A DNA stretch of 64,000 bases from Streptomyces sp. Ag109_O5-1 (GTDB lineage: Bacteria > Actinomycetota > Actinomycetes > Streptomycetales > Streptomycetaceae): positions 6,014,001 through 6,078,000 of the forward strand of contig NZ_RKQF01000001.1 of NCBI RefSeq assembly GCF_003814875.1, read 5' to 3'. Position numbers and translations under genes: made by a program. The notes beneath the pieces are model-generated. The model did not search any database. It was not told the DNA's origin and saw nothing but the letters and a program-made list of their open reading frames with translations. Below are positions 9,230 through 18,341 of this stretch, in pieces (the first letter of the stretch is position 1; each line of letters begins with the position of its first letter).

Positions 9230-9888
9230 GCCCGGGGACCCCGGGCGGCCGCCTTGGCCTGAGCGACCTGGCCTGGCCGGTGGGCGCGTTCCTCCAGCAC
9301 CGGGGCGGTGTCGTCGAGTCCGTCGCGTACCCGGACGGCGGCGCCCTCGGTGACGGGCGGACCGGCGTCGTACTCCGGGTAGGCCGGGAAGGGCGCCGTG
9401 ACCACCACGTCCAGGGAGGGCTTGAGCTCACCGCCGAGCGCCGACCAGATCTCGGCGAGGGAGCGGGCCTCGGTCTGGATACCGGCCACCGAGAGGGGGA
9501 CGGTCAGCCCCAACGCGCCGAGCGAGCCGGGCAGTTCGGAGGGATGGATCAGCTCTCTCGGGATCAGGGTCGCCAGCACGGCGCTGATCAGCCGGTGTTC
9601 GTCCTCCGGCCGCTTGGTCCACGACGTCACCAGGTACGACAGCCGGAACCACCGGGGCGGCTGGCGGCGCTTGACGACGACGTCCCGCTCGTCACGGATG
9701 TCGATGTGCCCGCGCTGGCGCCGTTTCACGTCCTCACGGATGTCGTACAGATAGCTGTTGATCACGGGGCCGTTGCGGCGGGCCGCCCAGTCGCGGGTCG
9801 GGGCGTCGAAGGAGACGTCGATGCCGGAGCCGGCCAGCGCACCGCCGGTCAGCAGGTTCCGCAGCACCTGGTCCACCTCGTGGATCAC
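9226..9888 (-). CDS. DUF4255 (Pvc16 N-terminal-like) eCIS protein
   Basis: The 220-residue protein starts MIHEVDQVLRNLL and carries the NSYLYDIREDVKRR and PPRWFRLSYLVTSW signatures of DUF4255, the Pvc16-type component of phage-tail-like injection systems, believed to cap or terminate the tail sheath. The GTG start at 9888 sits behind GGGGAG. It lies directly upstream of, and overlaps by 4 bases, the AAA+ ATPase gene, so the two form an operon. Length is normal. It supports the reading of positions 1-9900 as one eCIS locus. Confidence 0.9.
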   Translation of the reverse strand: MIHEVDQVLRNLLTGGALAGSGIDVSFDAPTRDWAARRNGPVINSYLYDIREDVKRRQRGHIDIRDERDVVVKRRQPPRWFRLSYLVTSWTKRPEDEHRLISAVLATLIPRELIHPSELPGSLGALGLTVPLSVAGIQTEARSLAEIWSALGGELKPSLDVVVTAPFPAYPEYDAGPPVTEGAAVRVRDGLDDTAPVLEERAHRPGQVAQAKAAARGPRA

Positions 9889-10000
9889 GCCGTACTCCCC
9901 ATCCCTTGCCCGTCTTCATCCTGCCGCCCGCCGCGCGCGCCCCGCAGGACCGGCCGGGCAGACCGCGCTGCCCCGCGGTCGGTGCCAGCTGCCCGTCCGG

Positions 10001-10651
10001 TCAGATGTAGCCTTCCCGCAGGGCATGGGCCACGGCGTGGGCCCTGTTGCGCAGATGCAGCCGGGTGGTCAGCCCGTGCATGACGTTCTTGACGGTGCGC
10101 TCGGAGTAGGACAGCTTGCTGGCGATCTCACCGGTGTCGAGCCCCTCGGCCACCAGTCGCAGGACGTCCACCTCACGGGCGGACAGTCCGGAGGCCGGGG
10201 CGCCCGGACGCCCGGCGGCGTTACGGTGCAGGGTGCCGACCTGGTCGATGAGCCGGCCGAGCAGATCGGCGGGCAGGTCCCCGTCGCCCCGCGCGGCCGC
10301 CAACACGGCCTGGACCAGGCGGTGTTCGGTGGCCTCCTGGCGCCATACGATGGCCCCGACCCCGCACTCGATCACATCGAGCAACTCGGTCTCGCGCAGC
10401 GTCCCGACCACGAGCACGGCCTGTGCACCCTCGCTGCGCACCACCCGGCGCAGCCGGGTCAGCTCCGGCTCGTCGAGACTGTCGCTGATGAGCAGCGCCA
10501 CCGTGCCGGGCCCGGTCTCGGACTCCTCGCGCAACTCGATCTCCGGGTGCCGCCGCAGCTGGCTGAGCGCGCCCTCCCGGGAGATCGGGTCCGGTGCGTA
10601 CACGGTCACTGGCGTGCGCCCGACCGACTCGAATGAGCTGTGGCTGACCAA
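10001..10651 (-). CDS. LuxR-type response-regulator-like transcription factor
   Basis: This is a 216-residue protein with a receiver-like N-terminal half. The usual acidic pocket is not obvious and the phospho-acceptor Asp seems absent, so it may be an atypical receiver. A C-terminal LuxR helix-turn-helix lies at about 150-212 (GLSAREVDVLRLVAEGLDTG ... YSERTVKNVMHGL). The first start is TTG at 10651, after an in-frame TAG nine bases upstream; the GGGGAAG there is very close to TTG, so the GTG codons at residues 15 or 17 are alternatives. It lies upstream of the DUF4255-ATPase operon in the same direction, about 110 bases away, and divergent from the LAL regulator, so it probably regulates the injection system. 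Confidence 0.8.
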   Translation of the reverse strand: MVSHSSFESVGRTPVTVYAPDPISREGALSQLRRHPEIELREESETGPGTVALLISDSLDEPELTRLRRVVRSEGAQAVLVVGTLRETELLDVIECGVGAIVWRQEATEHRLVQAVLAAARGDGDLPADLLGRLIDQVGTLHRNAAGRPGAPASGLSAREVDVLRLVAEGLDTGEIASKLSYSERTVKNVMHGLTTRLHLRNRAHAVAHALREGYI

Positions 10652-11106
10652 CCGCTTCCCCTATGTACATGTGCCCGTCACCCCTGAGGGAACGGTGACG
10701 GGCGGGATGACCCCAGCCTGCCGGGGCCGAAGGGGCAGGACAATCGTGGAGCACCACGAGATGGACCACGAGATATGGGATCAGGGGTGCCTGAGGTCGC
10801 GTGTTCGCCGCGGGCCGGTGGGGGTTGTTCGCGCAGTTCCCCGCGCCCCCAAGAAGGTGGGTCCACTGGTCCCGCCTAAAGGGGCGCGGGGCTGTATCGA
10901 TATGCGGCTCCGCCGCGTGGGCGCGACCAGCCACAACGCACCCGCGCCGGACCCGCAGCCCCAAGCCCCCCACCCAGATCCACAGCCCCGTATCAAATGT
11001 GCCACCCATGCAACAAACGCCCGCCCACCCTCACCACCCCACAACCTCTCCCGCCCCCACCCGCTCTAACCCCCCGAACCCACCAGCGCACCGCGAGGAG
11101 CCAGGA
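10652..11106. other. 455-base intergenic region with a palindromic repeat
   Basis: I see no gene in this stretch between the small LuxR gene and the LAL regulator gene. It contains the inverted-repeat element listed separately at 10813-10945, and its last 130 bases are C-rich. Promoters for both divergent regulators should lie here, but none can be named with confidence. Confidence 0.5.
10813..10945. repeat. Streptomyces-type palindromic intergenic repeat, copy 1
   Basis: The left arm (10813-10850) contains GCGCAGTTCCCCGCGCCCCC and the right arm (from about 10877) contains GGGGCGCGGGG followed by GGGCGCGACCAGCCAC. The arms pair as a long imperfect hairpin. The left arm reappears at 32888-32932 in this window. 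Similar dispersed elements are common in Streptomyces intergenic DNA (general knowledge). Confidence 0.7.
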
Positions 11107-13839
11107 ATGACCCACCCGTCCCCTGAACTCGCCGACGCCACAGCCCTGTTGGCGGCGGAAGCCGAGCGCACGCGAACCGGCGGCGGTCGGCTCGTGCTGC
11201 TCCGGGGCGCCACCGGAACCGGACGGACCACCGTCCTGGAAGCCGCGGCCGAGCAGGCGGCCGCCCTCGGTCTGAAGACCCTCCGCGCCCGCTGCTCCCC
11301 CGCCGACACCGCCATCTCCTTCTCGACGGTGCTCCAACTCCTCGGCCCGGTACCGGAGTTCGCAGACCTCGCGGTGGACGGCGACGAGCGGGCCACCGCC
11401 GCCGGACTCTGGCGGGTGCTGCGCGCCTACGCCGAGGCCTCCCCCCTCCTCGTCGCCGTGGACGACGTCCACCTCGCCGACACCCCCTCGCACCGCTGGC
11501 TCGTGGAGTCCGCCCGCCACATAGACCGCTTACCGATCCTGCTCGTGATCGGCGAGCGCAGCCAGTACGACCTCGATCCGCCCACCCCCGGCTTCGCGCA
11601 CACCCTGCCCCCGGCCCTGGTCCGCACCCACACCCTCGCCCCCCTCACCCCCGAGGCCGCGGCGGGCCGGGTGCGCCGCGCCTTCCCCGCCGCGGACCGG
11701 CCCTGGATCGACGCCTGTGTCCGGGCCGCCGCCGGCAGCCCGCTGCTGCTGCGCGCCCTCCTGGACGACCTGGACGAGACCCGGCATCCCACCGTGCCCA
11801 CCAGCACGGCCGCGCTGTACCCCGGCTCGTACCCGGCCGCCGTGCGGTGGTGGCTGGACAGCGCGGGCCCGGCCACCACCGAGGTCGCCCGCGCCCTCGC
11901 CGTACTCGACGAGGGCACCGGCACCGGCCTGCCCGAGCACGACATCACCCCCCTCCTCGCCGAACTCGCCGGCGCCGACCCCACCCGGGTGGCCGGCTGG
12001 CTCACCGCCATGACCAACCTCGGCCTGCTCACCCCGGGTCCCGACGGCCACGCCCACTACCCGCACCCCCTGCTGCGCGACGCGGTCCTCACCGGAGTCC
12101 CCGCGTCCCGCCGCCGCGCCGTGCACCGGGCGGTCGCGGAGGCGATGCTGCGTCAGGACGCCCCCGCCGAGGCGGTGGCCCGCCAGTTACTCGCGTCCGG
12201 CCCGGTGGACGCCGCCTGGGCACCGCCCCTGCTGAAGGACGCGGCCGCACTCGCCCTCTGCGACGACCGCAGCGAGGACGCGGTCGCCTATCTGCGGCGC
12301 GCCCTGGAGGAACCCCTCTCCGACGACCACCGGCAGCGGCTGCTGACCGAGCTGGGCTCACTGGAGTTCGCGGCGCCCCGTTCCTCCGCCGCGATCCCGC
12401 GCCTCGCCGAGGCGGTCCGGCTGCCCGCGGCCCCGCAGGACCGGGTGCGGGCGGTCGTCGCGCTCGGCACCGCGCTGACCGGCCGGGGCCGTACCCGCAA
12501 GGCCGTCGAGGTGCTGCACTCCGTGGACGGCGAACTGGACGGCCACCCCGACCTGGTACGCACCCTGCACACCGCCTCGGTCCTCCTCTCCGACCAGGAC
12601 CAGGAGGTACGCCAGGAGGTCTACCGCCGGCTGTCCGAGACCGCCGACCGCTCCCCGGAGCAGGTCGGCACGGCCGGCCAGGCGCTGCTCGTACGGCACG
12701 CCGCCTCCGCGGGCCTCACCTCGGCCCGGGACGCCATGCGGCAGCTGCGCACCCTGCTCGCCGAACCCGCCGACCCGCTCACCGAACCGTTCCTCGTCGG
12801 TACGGCGGCCGCCGTGGCCCAGTGGGCGGACGAACTCGACGAGGCCGACCGGCTGGTGGACCGCGGCCTGGCCGGGCAGCGCCCCGATCTGCTGCACCCC
12901 ATGCGCGAGGCGCTGCTCAACAGCCGTACGGACATCGCGGCGGCCCGCGCCGACTACGCGCACCTGACCGGATTCCCCGAGTCGGTCGCGCCCGGCAACA
13001 CCCATGCGCACACCCTGATCGCCCTCGTGGAGACGGGCCGAACCGCTCGGGCCGAGAGCCTGGTCGCCGGGATCGACCTGCGGGTGGCGCCGGACACCTG
13101 GGAGCTGAACCGGTTCCTGTACGCGCGGGGCGTGGTGCGGGCGGCGGCCGGTGATCCGGCGGGGGCGCTGCACGACTTCCTGGAGTGCGGCCGCCGCCAG
13201 TCCGCCCGTGAGGTGGTCAGCCCGGTGGTCACCCCCTGGCGTACGGCCGCCGCCGAGTGCCGGCTGGCCCTCGGCCGCCCGCTGGAGGCCATCGCCCTGG
13301 CCGAGGAGGAGCTGCGGCTGGCCCGGATCTGGGGCACTCCGCGCACGGTGGCCCGGGCCCTGCGCGTCCTCGGTACGGCGACCGGCGGCCACCGCGGACT
13401 GGACCTCACCGAGGAGGCCGTACGACTGCTGCGGGACGCCCCGGTCGCCGGCACCGAACCGGCGGAGGCCCTGATCGCGCTGGGCCGCCGGCTGACCGCC
13501 GCCGGTGAGGCGGCCCGGGCCCGCGACTGTCTGCGGGAGGCCGCGGAGCACGCCGAACGGCTGGGCGCCGTACGGCTGGTGGAGCTGGCCGAGCAGGTGC
13601 TGCGGCAGGGCGGCGCCCGCTCTCCCAGACGCCGTACCGGCGCCGCGTCCCTCACCGGCAGCGAGCGCCGGATAGCCGAGCTCGCCGCCGAGGGCCGCAC
13701 CAACGTGGAGATCGCGGCCCTGCTCCATCTGGCCCGCCGCACCGTGGAGACCCATCTCACCCATACGTACAAGAAGCTGGGCATCCGCCGGCGGACCGAT
13801 CTGCGCCCCGCCCTGGACCGGGGTGTCCCGCTCCCGTAG
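11107..13839 (+). CDS. LAL-family LuxR regulator with two TTA codons
   Basis: The 910-residue protein has an N-terminal P-loop region (GATGTGRT, residues 34-41), an LLVAVDDVHLAD Walker B, a long alpha-helical middle and a C-terminal LuxR helix-turn-helix (about 850-905, LTGSERRIAELAAEGRTNVE). This is the large ATP-binding LuxR (LAL) layout. The invariant Walker A Lys is Arg40, so ATP turnover may be weak. TTA leucine codons occur at 11530-11532 (residue 142) and 12187-12189 (residue 361). In Streptomyces TTA is read only by the bldA tRNA, which makes translation development-dependent. ATG 11107 follows a GAGGAG site and is preferred over upstream in-frame codons in the repeat region. It converges with the M20 gene after 9 bases. 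It is probably a regulator of the adjacent injection system. Confidence 0.88.
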   Translation: MTHPSPELADATALLAAEAERTRTGGGRLVLLRGATGTGRTTVLEAAAEQAAALGLKTLRARCSPADTAISFSTVLQLLGPVPEFADLAVDGDERATAAGLWRVLRAYAEASPLLVAVDDVHLADTPSHRWLVESARHIDRLPILLVIGERSQYDLDPPTPGFAHTLPPALVRTHTLAPLTPEAAAGRVRRAFPAADRPWIDACVRAAAGSPLLLRALLDDLDETRHPTVPTSTAALYPGSYPAAVRWWLDSAGPATTEVARALAVLDEGTGTGLPEHDITPLLAELAGADPTRVAGWLTAMTNLGLLTPGPDGHAHYPHPLLRDAVLTGVPASRRRAVHRAVAEAMLRQDAPAEAVARQLLASGPVDAAWAPPLLKDAAALALCDDRSEDAVAYLRRALEEPLSDDHRQRLLTELGSLEFAAPRSSAAIPRLAEAVRLPAAPQDRVRAVVALGTALTGRGRTRKAVEVLHSVDGELDGHPDLVRTLHTASVLLSDQDQEVRQEVYRRLSETADRSPEQVGTAGQALLVRHAASAGLTSARDAMRQLRTLLAEPADPLTEPFLVGTAAAVAQWADELDEADRLVDRGLAGQRPDLLHPMREALLNSRTDIAAARADYAHLTGFPESVAPGNTHAHTLIALVETGRTARAESLVAGIDLRVAPDTWELNRFLYARGVVRAAAGDPAGALHDFLECGRRQSAREVVSPVVTPWRTAAAECRLALGRPLEAIALAEEELRLARIWGTPRTVARALRVLGTATGGHRGLDLTEEAVRLLRDAPVAGTEPAEALIALGRRLTAAGEAARARDCLREAAEHAERLGAVRLVELAEQVLRQGGARSPRRRTGAASLTGSERRIAELAAEGRTNVEIAALLHLARRTVETHLTHTYKKLGIRRRTDLRPALDRGVPLP

Positions 13840-13848
13840 GGGCCGCGG

Positions 13849-15084
13849 TCAGGGGGCCAGCCAGTGGCCCGCCGTCGCCAGCAGGGCCCGTATGCCCGTC
13901 TCCAGCGTCGGTTCCAGGGTCGGCGCGAAGCGCGGGGAGTGGTTGGAGGGGATCTGCGGCGGGATGCCGTCGCGGACCAGGGCCTCCAGGTCGACGCCCT
14001 CGTACAGCTTCCAGTCGGCGCCGCCGACGAACCAGAAGACCGAGGGCACCCCCAGGGCGGTGCCGAAGGCGCCGAAGTCCTCGCTGTTGGGGACCGGTGA
14101 GGTCAACTCGAAGGTGAGGCCGGGGAATTCACCGGCCAGTGCGGCCTGTACGGCCTCGGTCGCCGCCGGGTCGTTGTGGGTGACCGGGAAGGAGTCGATG
14201 GGGACGATCTCCGGCTCCCTCGGCGCGGCGGAGGCGGCGGCCTCGGCCCGGACGATCCGCTCGATCGCCGCCAGCACCCGCTCCCGTACCGCCTCGGTGG
14301 TGGACCGCACGTTGAGCTTCAGCTCGACGCTGTCCGGGATGATGTTCTCCTTCGTCCCGCCGTGGATCGAGCCGACCGTGACGACGGCCTGCTGGTTCGC
14401 GCCCACCTCCCGGGAGACGACGGTCTGCAGCCGCAGCACCACGGCGGCGGCCAGCACCACCGGGTCGACGGTCGCCTCCGGCGTGGACCCGTGCCCGCCC
14501 CGCCCGAACAACGTGACCCGCAGGCTGTCCGCGCCCGCCATCAGCGCCCCCGCCCGGGTCCCCACCAACCCCGCCGGAGCGGCCGCCACATGCTGGGCCA
14601 GGCACACGTCCGGCCGCGGGAACCGCTCGGCGAACCCGTCCGCGAGCACCTTCGGCGCCCCGCCGACCTCCTCGCCGGGCTGGAACACGGCCACCACGGT
14701 CCCCCGCCAGCCGTCCCGGGTGGCGGCCAGCTGCCCGGTCGCCCCCAGCAGCCACGCCACATGCATGTCGTGCCCGCAGGCATGCATCACCCCGTCGTTC
14801 TTCGAGGAGTACGCCAGCCCGGTCTCCTCCGTGACCGGCAGTGCGTCCATGTCGGCCCGCAGCAGTACGACGGGCCCGTCGCCGTTGGCCAGCACCCCGA
14901 CCACCCCGGTGCCGCCGACGCCCTCGGTGACCTCCCAGCCCTGCTCCCGCAGCCGTCCCGCGACGAGGGACGCGGTCCGCTCCTCCGCGAAGGACAGCTC
15001 CGGATGCGCGTGCAGGTCCTCGTAGAGCGCCCGCAACTCGGGGAGCTTTGCGCTCAGGCCGGTGAGGAGGGGGCTGGTGCTCAT
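13849..15084 (-). CDS. M20 family amidohydrolase (HipO/AbgB-like)
   Basis: The 411-residue cytoplasmic metallohydrolase shows the M20D pattern: LLRADMDALPVTEETGLAY, then HACGHDMHVAWLLG (metal-binding Cys and His), FQPGEEVGGAPKVLADG and a later dimerisation domain (TLFGRGGHGSTPE). Relatives cleave N-acyl amino acids or peptides such as hippurate; the substrate here is unknown. ATG 15084 is chosen because GGGAGA lies 8 bases upstream, although the frame remains open 45 bases further. The divergently transcribed Lrp/AsnC gene next door probably controls it. Confidence 0.88.
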   Translation of the reverse strand: MSTSPLLTGLSAKLPELRALYEDLHAHPELSFAEERTASLVAGRLREQGWEVTEGVGGTGVVGVLANGDGPVVLLRADMDALPVTEETGLAYSSKNDGVMHACGHDMHVAWLLGATGQLAATRDGWRGTVVAVFQPGEEVGGAPKVLADGFAERFPRPDVCLAQHVAAAPAGLVGTRAGALMAGADSLRVTLFGRGGHGSTPEATVDPVVLAAAVVLRLQTVVSREVGANQQAVVTVGSIHGGTKENIIPDSVELKLNVRSTTEAVRERVLAAIERIVRAEAAASAAPREPEIVPIDSFPVTHNDPAATEAVQAALAGEFPGLTFELTSPVPNSEDFGAFGTALGVPSVFWFVGGADWKLYEGVDLEALVRDGIPPQIPSNHSPRFAPTLEPTLETGIRALLATAGHWLAP

Positions 15085-15146
15085 GGCGTGGTCTCCCGGG
15101 GTGTGTGCGTTGCGTGCCTGCCGAGTCAAGGATCAGGATCGACCTC

Positions 15147-16223
15147 GTGACCGAACTTCGCGCGGAAACGCAGGAAAACGACGCCAGGAGAGCCTTGCTG
15201 CCGGAATCCCGCGCCTTCTCCGAGCTGGACCTGGCCCTCGTCGACGCCCTCCAGACCGCCCCGCGCGCCCCCTGGACCCGGATCGGGCGGGCCCTGGGCG
15301 TGGACGCGACCACCGTGGCCCGCCGCTGGGAGCGCCTGCGGGACTCCGGCCTGGCCTGGATCACCGGCTACGACGCGGCCCGCACCGCCACCGTCGGCTA
15401 CGTCGAGGTGCGCTGCCGCCCCCGCTCGGCAGCCGCGGTGAGCGCGGCCGTGGCCCGGCTGCCATGGGTGTTCAGCGTCGAGGAGACGGACGGCGCCCAC
15501 GACCTGTTCCTCAGCGTCGTCGCCACCGACCTGCCCACGCTCGGCCGGTCGGTCCGCGAGGCGATCGGGGCGCTGCCCGGCGTCCGGGCCGTCCGCACCC
15601 GCCTCGGCATCACCCAGTACGGCGAGGGCAGCGACTGGCGCACCCGGGCCCTGGAACCGGCCGACCGGGCCGCACTCGGGGAACGCGGCCGGCACGGCCG
15701 TACCACCGAATACAGCACGCACATGTACGACCGCCCCGCACCCGAGGACCAGGCGCTGCTCGCGGCGCTCGCCGAGGACGGCCGGCTCGGCTGGACCGAA
15801 CTGGCCGCGCGGACCGGCGTCGGAGAGCATGCGGCCCGCCGCCGGCTGGGCCGGATGCTCCGCGAGGGCGCGGTGACCATCCGCTGCGACCTGGCCCGCC
15901 CGCTGGCCGGCCTGTCCGCCGCGCTGGTCTACCGCGCCCGTGTCCCGCACGGCGAACTGGAGCGCACGGGCGCCGCACTGGCCCGGCTGGAACAGGTCCG
16001 GCTGTGCGCCTCGGTGAGCGGACCGCACAACCTGCTGCTGGGCGTGTGGCTGCCCGGCCTGGCGGCGGTGGCGGTGTTCGAGTCCCATCTCGCGGACCGC
16101 TTCCCGGCGCTGGAGATCGGGGACCGGGCGGTGGTGCTCAACTCGCCGAAGCGGATGGGCCGGTTGCTGGACGAACGGGGCCGCGCGATCGGCCGGATCC
16201 CGTTCGGGCTCCCCGGTGCCTGA
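15147..16223 (+). CDS. Lrp/AsnC family regulator with duplicated domains
   Basis: This protein of about 358 residues contains two Lrp-like units in tandem: a winged helix (SELDLALVDALQTAPRAPWT) plus RAM-type ligand domain, then a second helix-turn-helix (EDQALLAALAEDGRLGWTEL) and RAM domain. Double-length Lrp proteins of this kind are frequent in actinobacteria and respond to amino acids or related metabolites. GTG 15147 has an AGG nine bases upstream; the frame is open to GTG 15105, so the exact start is uncertain. It is divergent from the M20 amidohydrolase gene, its likely target. Confidence 0.85.
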   Translation: MTELRAETQENDARRALLPESRAFSELDLALVDALQTAPRAPWTRIGRALGVDATTVARRWERLRDSGLAWITGYDAARTATVGYVEVRCRPRSAAAVSAAVARLPWVFSVEETDGAHDLFLSVVATDLPTLGRSVREAIGALPGVRAVRTRLGITQYGEGSDWRTRALEPADRAALGERGRHGRTTEYSTHMYDRPAPEDQALLAALAEDGRLGWTELAARTGVGEHAARRRLGRMLREGAVTIRCDLARPLAGLSAALVYRARVPHGELERTGAALARLEQVRLCASVSGPHNLLLGVWLPGLAAVAVFESHLADRFPALEIGDRAVVLNSPKRMGRLLDERGRAIGRIPFGLPGA

Positions 16224-16304
16224 GCCGGTCGCCCCTTTCACGCCCCGCCGGGTGCCCCGGGCGCCGTCTTGTCAGCGACCGCTCCCGCTGGCGACGATTC
16301 CGGC

Positions 16305-16538
16305 ATGTTCGATGGAATCGACGGGCTGAAGAATCTGGCGGCGAAGGCGAAGGACAAGGCCGAGGACATCGCCCGGGAACACGGCGACGTCCTCGACAGC
16401 GGCCTGGAGAAGGCCGGCGACCTGATCGACGAGCGGACCGACGGCAAGTACACCGACCAGATCGACACGGGGGTCACGAAGGCTCGGCAACTGGTGGAGC
16501 GCCTGGGCAGGCAGGCGGAGCCGCCGAAGGGGACCTGA
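16305..16538 (+). CDS. MT0933/Rv0909-like antitoxin family protein
   Basis: This small, highly charged 77-residue helical protein (MFDGIDGLKNLAAKAKDKAE, then a GKYTDQID motif) matches the MT0933-type antitoxin family, named from the Mycobacterium tuberculosis Rv0909/Rv0910 pair. No adjacent toxin gene of that pair is present: the next gene, 2 bases past its stop on the other strand, encodes a channel protein. It may therefore be an orphan with another role. ATG 16305 gives the usual family N-terminus but has no clear Shine-Dalgarno; TTG 16269 is an in-frame alternative. Confidence 0.7.
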   Translation: MFDGIDGLKNLAAKAKDKAEDIAREHGDVLDSGLEKAGDLIDERTDGKYTDQIDTGVTKARQLVERLGRQAEPPKGT

Positions 16539-16540
16539 CG

Positions 16541-17479
16541 TCAGTCCTCGTCCGCCGTGGGCCGGGTGCGCCCCGGCTCCGGCAGCTCGCCCAACTGGAG
16601 CCGGGCGTGCAGGATGTCGCCGATGAACAGGTCGTAGACCAGGACCCCGATCACACCGCCGATCAGCGGACCGACGATCGGGATCCAGAAGTAGTTGCTG
16701 AACCACGCCCCGTCCCCCGGGAACGCGAGGCTCTGCCACCCGGCGAACCAGGTGAGCAGCCGCGGTCCGAAGTCGCGGGCGGGGTTGATGGCGTAGCCGG
16801 CGTTCGCGCCGTAGGACATGCCGATCGCGGCGACGGCGAGGCCGATGACGAACGGTCCCATGTTGGACCCCACGGCCGTGTTGCGCAGGTCGACGACCGC
16901 GACGACGAACATGACGAGGAAGGCCGTACCGACGATCTGGTCGATCAGCGGTCCCCAGTTCCCGCCGTGGTAGTACGGCGCCGGGAACGTGGCGAAGATC
17001 GAGAAGGTCGCCTCGGTGTGCCCGCCGACCTTCGGCGGTTTCGACGCGGCGTCGAACGCGTTGATCGCGTCGTGGTAGACGAGATAGACCAGCGCCGCCC
17101 CGGCCAGGGCGCCTAGCACCTGTGACAGCCAGAAGGGCAGCACCTTCACCCACGGGAACTTGCGGCGCACGGCGAACGCCAGCGTCACCGCCGGGTTCAG
17201 ATGGGCGCCGCTGACCCCGCCGGCCACATAGATGCCGAAGGTGACGGCCAGGGCCCAGCCCCAGGTGATCAGGAGCCAGTCGCCGGCGGCGAGGAAGATC
17301 GTCGTGGGCGTCGCCGCGCGCCCGGACCCGGGCAGCGCCGCCACGGCCATCGCCACGACACCGCAGCCGAACGAGATGAGGACGAAGGTCCCGAGAAACT
17401 CTGCCAGGCACTCACCGAGCAGGCCTCCGCGCCTTCTGAGCTTGGAGGGCTTGAGGAGAGGAGTTATTTCCACAGCCAT
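16541..17479 (-). CDS. MIP family channel, glycerol facilitator-like
   Basis: The 312-residue integral membrane protein has six hydrophobic helices and both half-helix motifs, GAHLNPAVT and GYAINPARD. The Asp directly after the second NPAR is typical of glycerol-transporting (GlpF-type) members rather than strict water channels. It should mediate passive uptake of glycerol or similar small solutes. ATG 17479 is preceded by AAAGGGGG. No glycerol kinase or dehydrogenase gene is adjacent, so it is not in a glp operon here. The hydrophilic C-terminal tail (about 25 residues) is longer than in E. coli GlpF. Confidence 0.88.
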   Translation of the reverse strand: MAVEITPLLKPSKLRRRGGLLGECLAEFLGTFVLISFGCGVVAMAVAALPGSGRAATPTTIFLAAGDWLLITWGWALAVTFGIYVAGGVSGAHLNPAVTLAFAVRRKFPWVKVLPFWLSQVLGALAGAALVYLVYHDAINAFDAASKPPKVGGHTEATFSIFATFPAPYYHGGNWGPLIDQIVGTAFLVMFVVAVVDLRNTAVGSNMGPFVIGLAVAAIGMSYGANAGYAINPARDFGPRLLTWFAGWQSLAFPGDGAWFSNYFWIPIVGPLIGGVIGVLVYDLFIGDILHARLQLGELPEPGRTRPTADED

Positions 17480-17574
17480 CGCTGGCCCCCTTTGAGGAGC
17501 AATCAGGCCGAACACCATTTTGGCCCACACATGATGTTCGCGCAGGGCGGCCCGAGCGGGGCCGCGGCGAGTGG

Positions 17575-18240
17575 TCAGCTCTCCAGATCGTCGGCATAAT
17601 GCCGGAACCCGTGCCGGTCCCGGTGCATCCCCCACAGGGTGTCGGCGAGCACGGCGGGATCCTTGCGGGGATGCCCGGCGACGATCGCCCCCGGAATGAC
17701 CAGCTGGGCCACGTGGATCCCCTCCCCGGCGAGCCGGTCGTGCAGCAGATGCCCGTACGCGCTCTCGGCGGCGAAGGCGATGGAGGTCCCGGCCCGGTCG
17801 GGATGCGGAATGACGGCGGTGCCGCCGTTGACGAACAAGATGGTCCCCCGTCCCAGCTCCCGCATCCCCGGGAGCACCTGCTGCACGGCGGCGACGGGCC
17901 CGTACACGGAGAACTCGACGGGGCCCAGCAGGTCCGCGTAACCGGTCTCCAGCACGGGCCGCATGAAGTCCCGGTGCGGTACCGGGCTGTACTGCAGCAC
18001 CTCGACGGTGCCGACCTCCTCGGCCGCCCGGGCCAGGGCGGCGACGAGGGCCAGCGGGTCCCGCACGTCGGCCGAGAACCCACGGGCGCGCACGCCCTCC
18101 CCGGCCAGCTCGTCGACGAGGGCGCCGAGCCGCTCCTCGTCCCGCGCGAGGAGCGCGACGCCGTATCCCTCCCGCCCGAACCGCCGGGCGACGGCGGCCC
18201 CCAGCCCGGGCCCGGCCCCCACGATGGCGATGGTGCTCAC
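17575..18240 (-). CDS. Short-chain dehydrogenase/reductase
   Basis: This 221-residue Rossmann protein starts MSTIAIVGAGPGLGAAVARR, with the nucleotide-binding glycine motif. The classical SDR active site is not canonical: no clear YxxxK is visible, only SAYGHLLHDRL at the matching place, where Tyr is present but Lys is not. Catalysis may therefore differ from typical SDRs. GTG 18240 is chosen because AGGAG lies 7 bases upstream. It is monocistronic, between the channel gene and a DUF4328-like gene on the same strand. The substrate is unknown. Confidence 0.8.
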   Translation of the reverse strand: MSTIAIVGAGPGLGAAVARRFGREGYGVALLARDEERLGALVDELAGEGVRARGFSADVRDPLALVAALARAAEEVGTVEVLQYSPVPHRDFMRPVLETGYADLLGPVEFSVYGPVAAVQQVLPGMRELGRGTILFVNGGTAVIPHPDRAGTSIAFAAESAYGHLLHDRLAGEGIHVAQLVIPGAIVAGHPRKDPAVLADTLWGMHRDRHGFRHYADDLES

Positions 18241-18341
18241 GACGTGACTCCTGACGGCTGAGGCGGCGGGCTTGCACCTAGGTCCGTACCGCGCCGCCCC
18301 GGACTTCACACGTGCGCGTCGGCCTCCGCGCGGGCGAGAAC

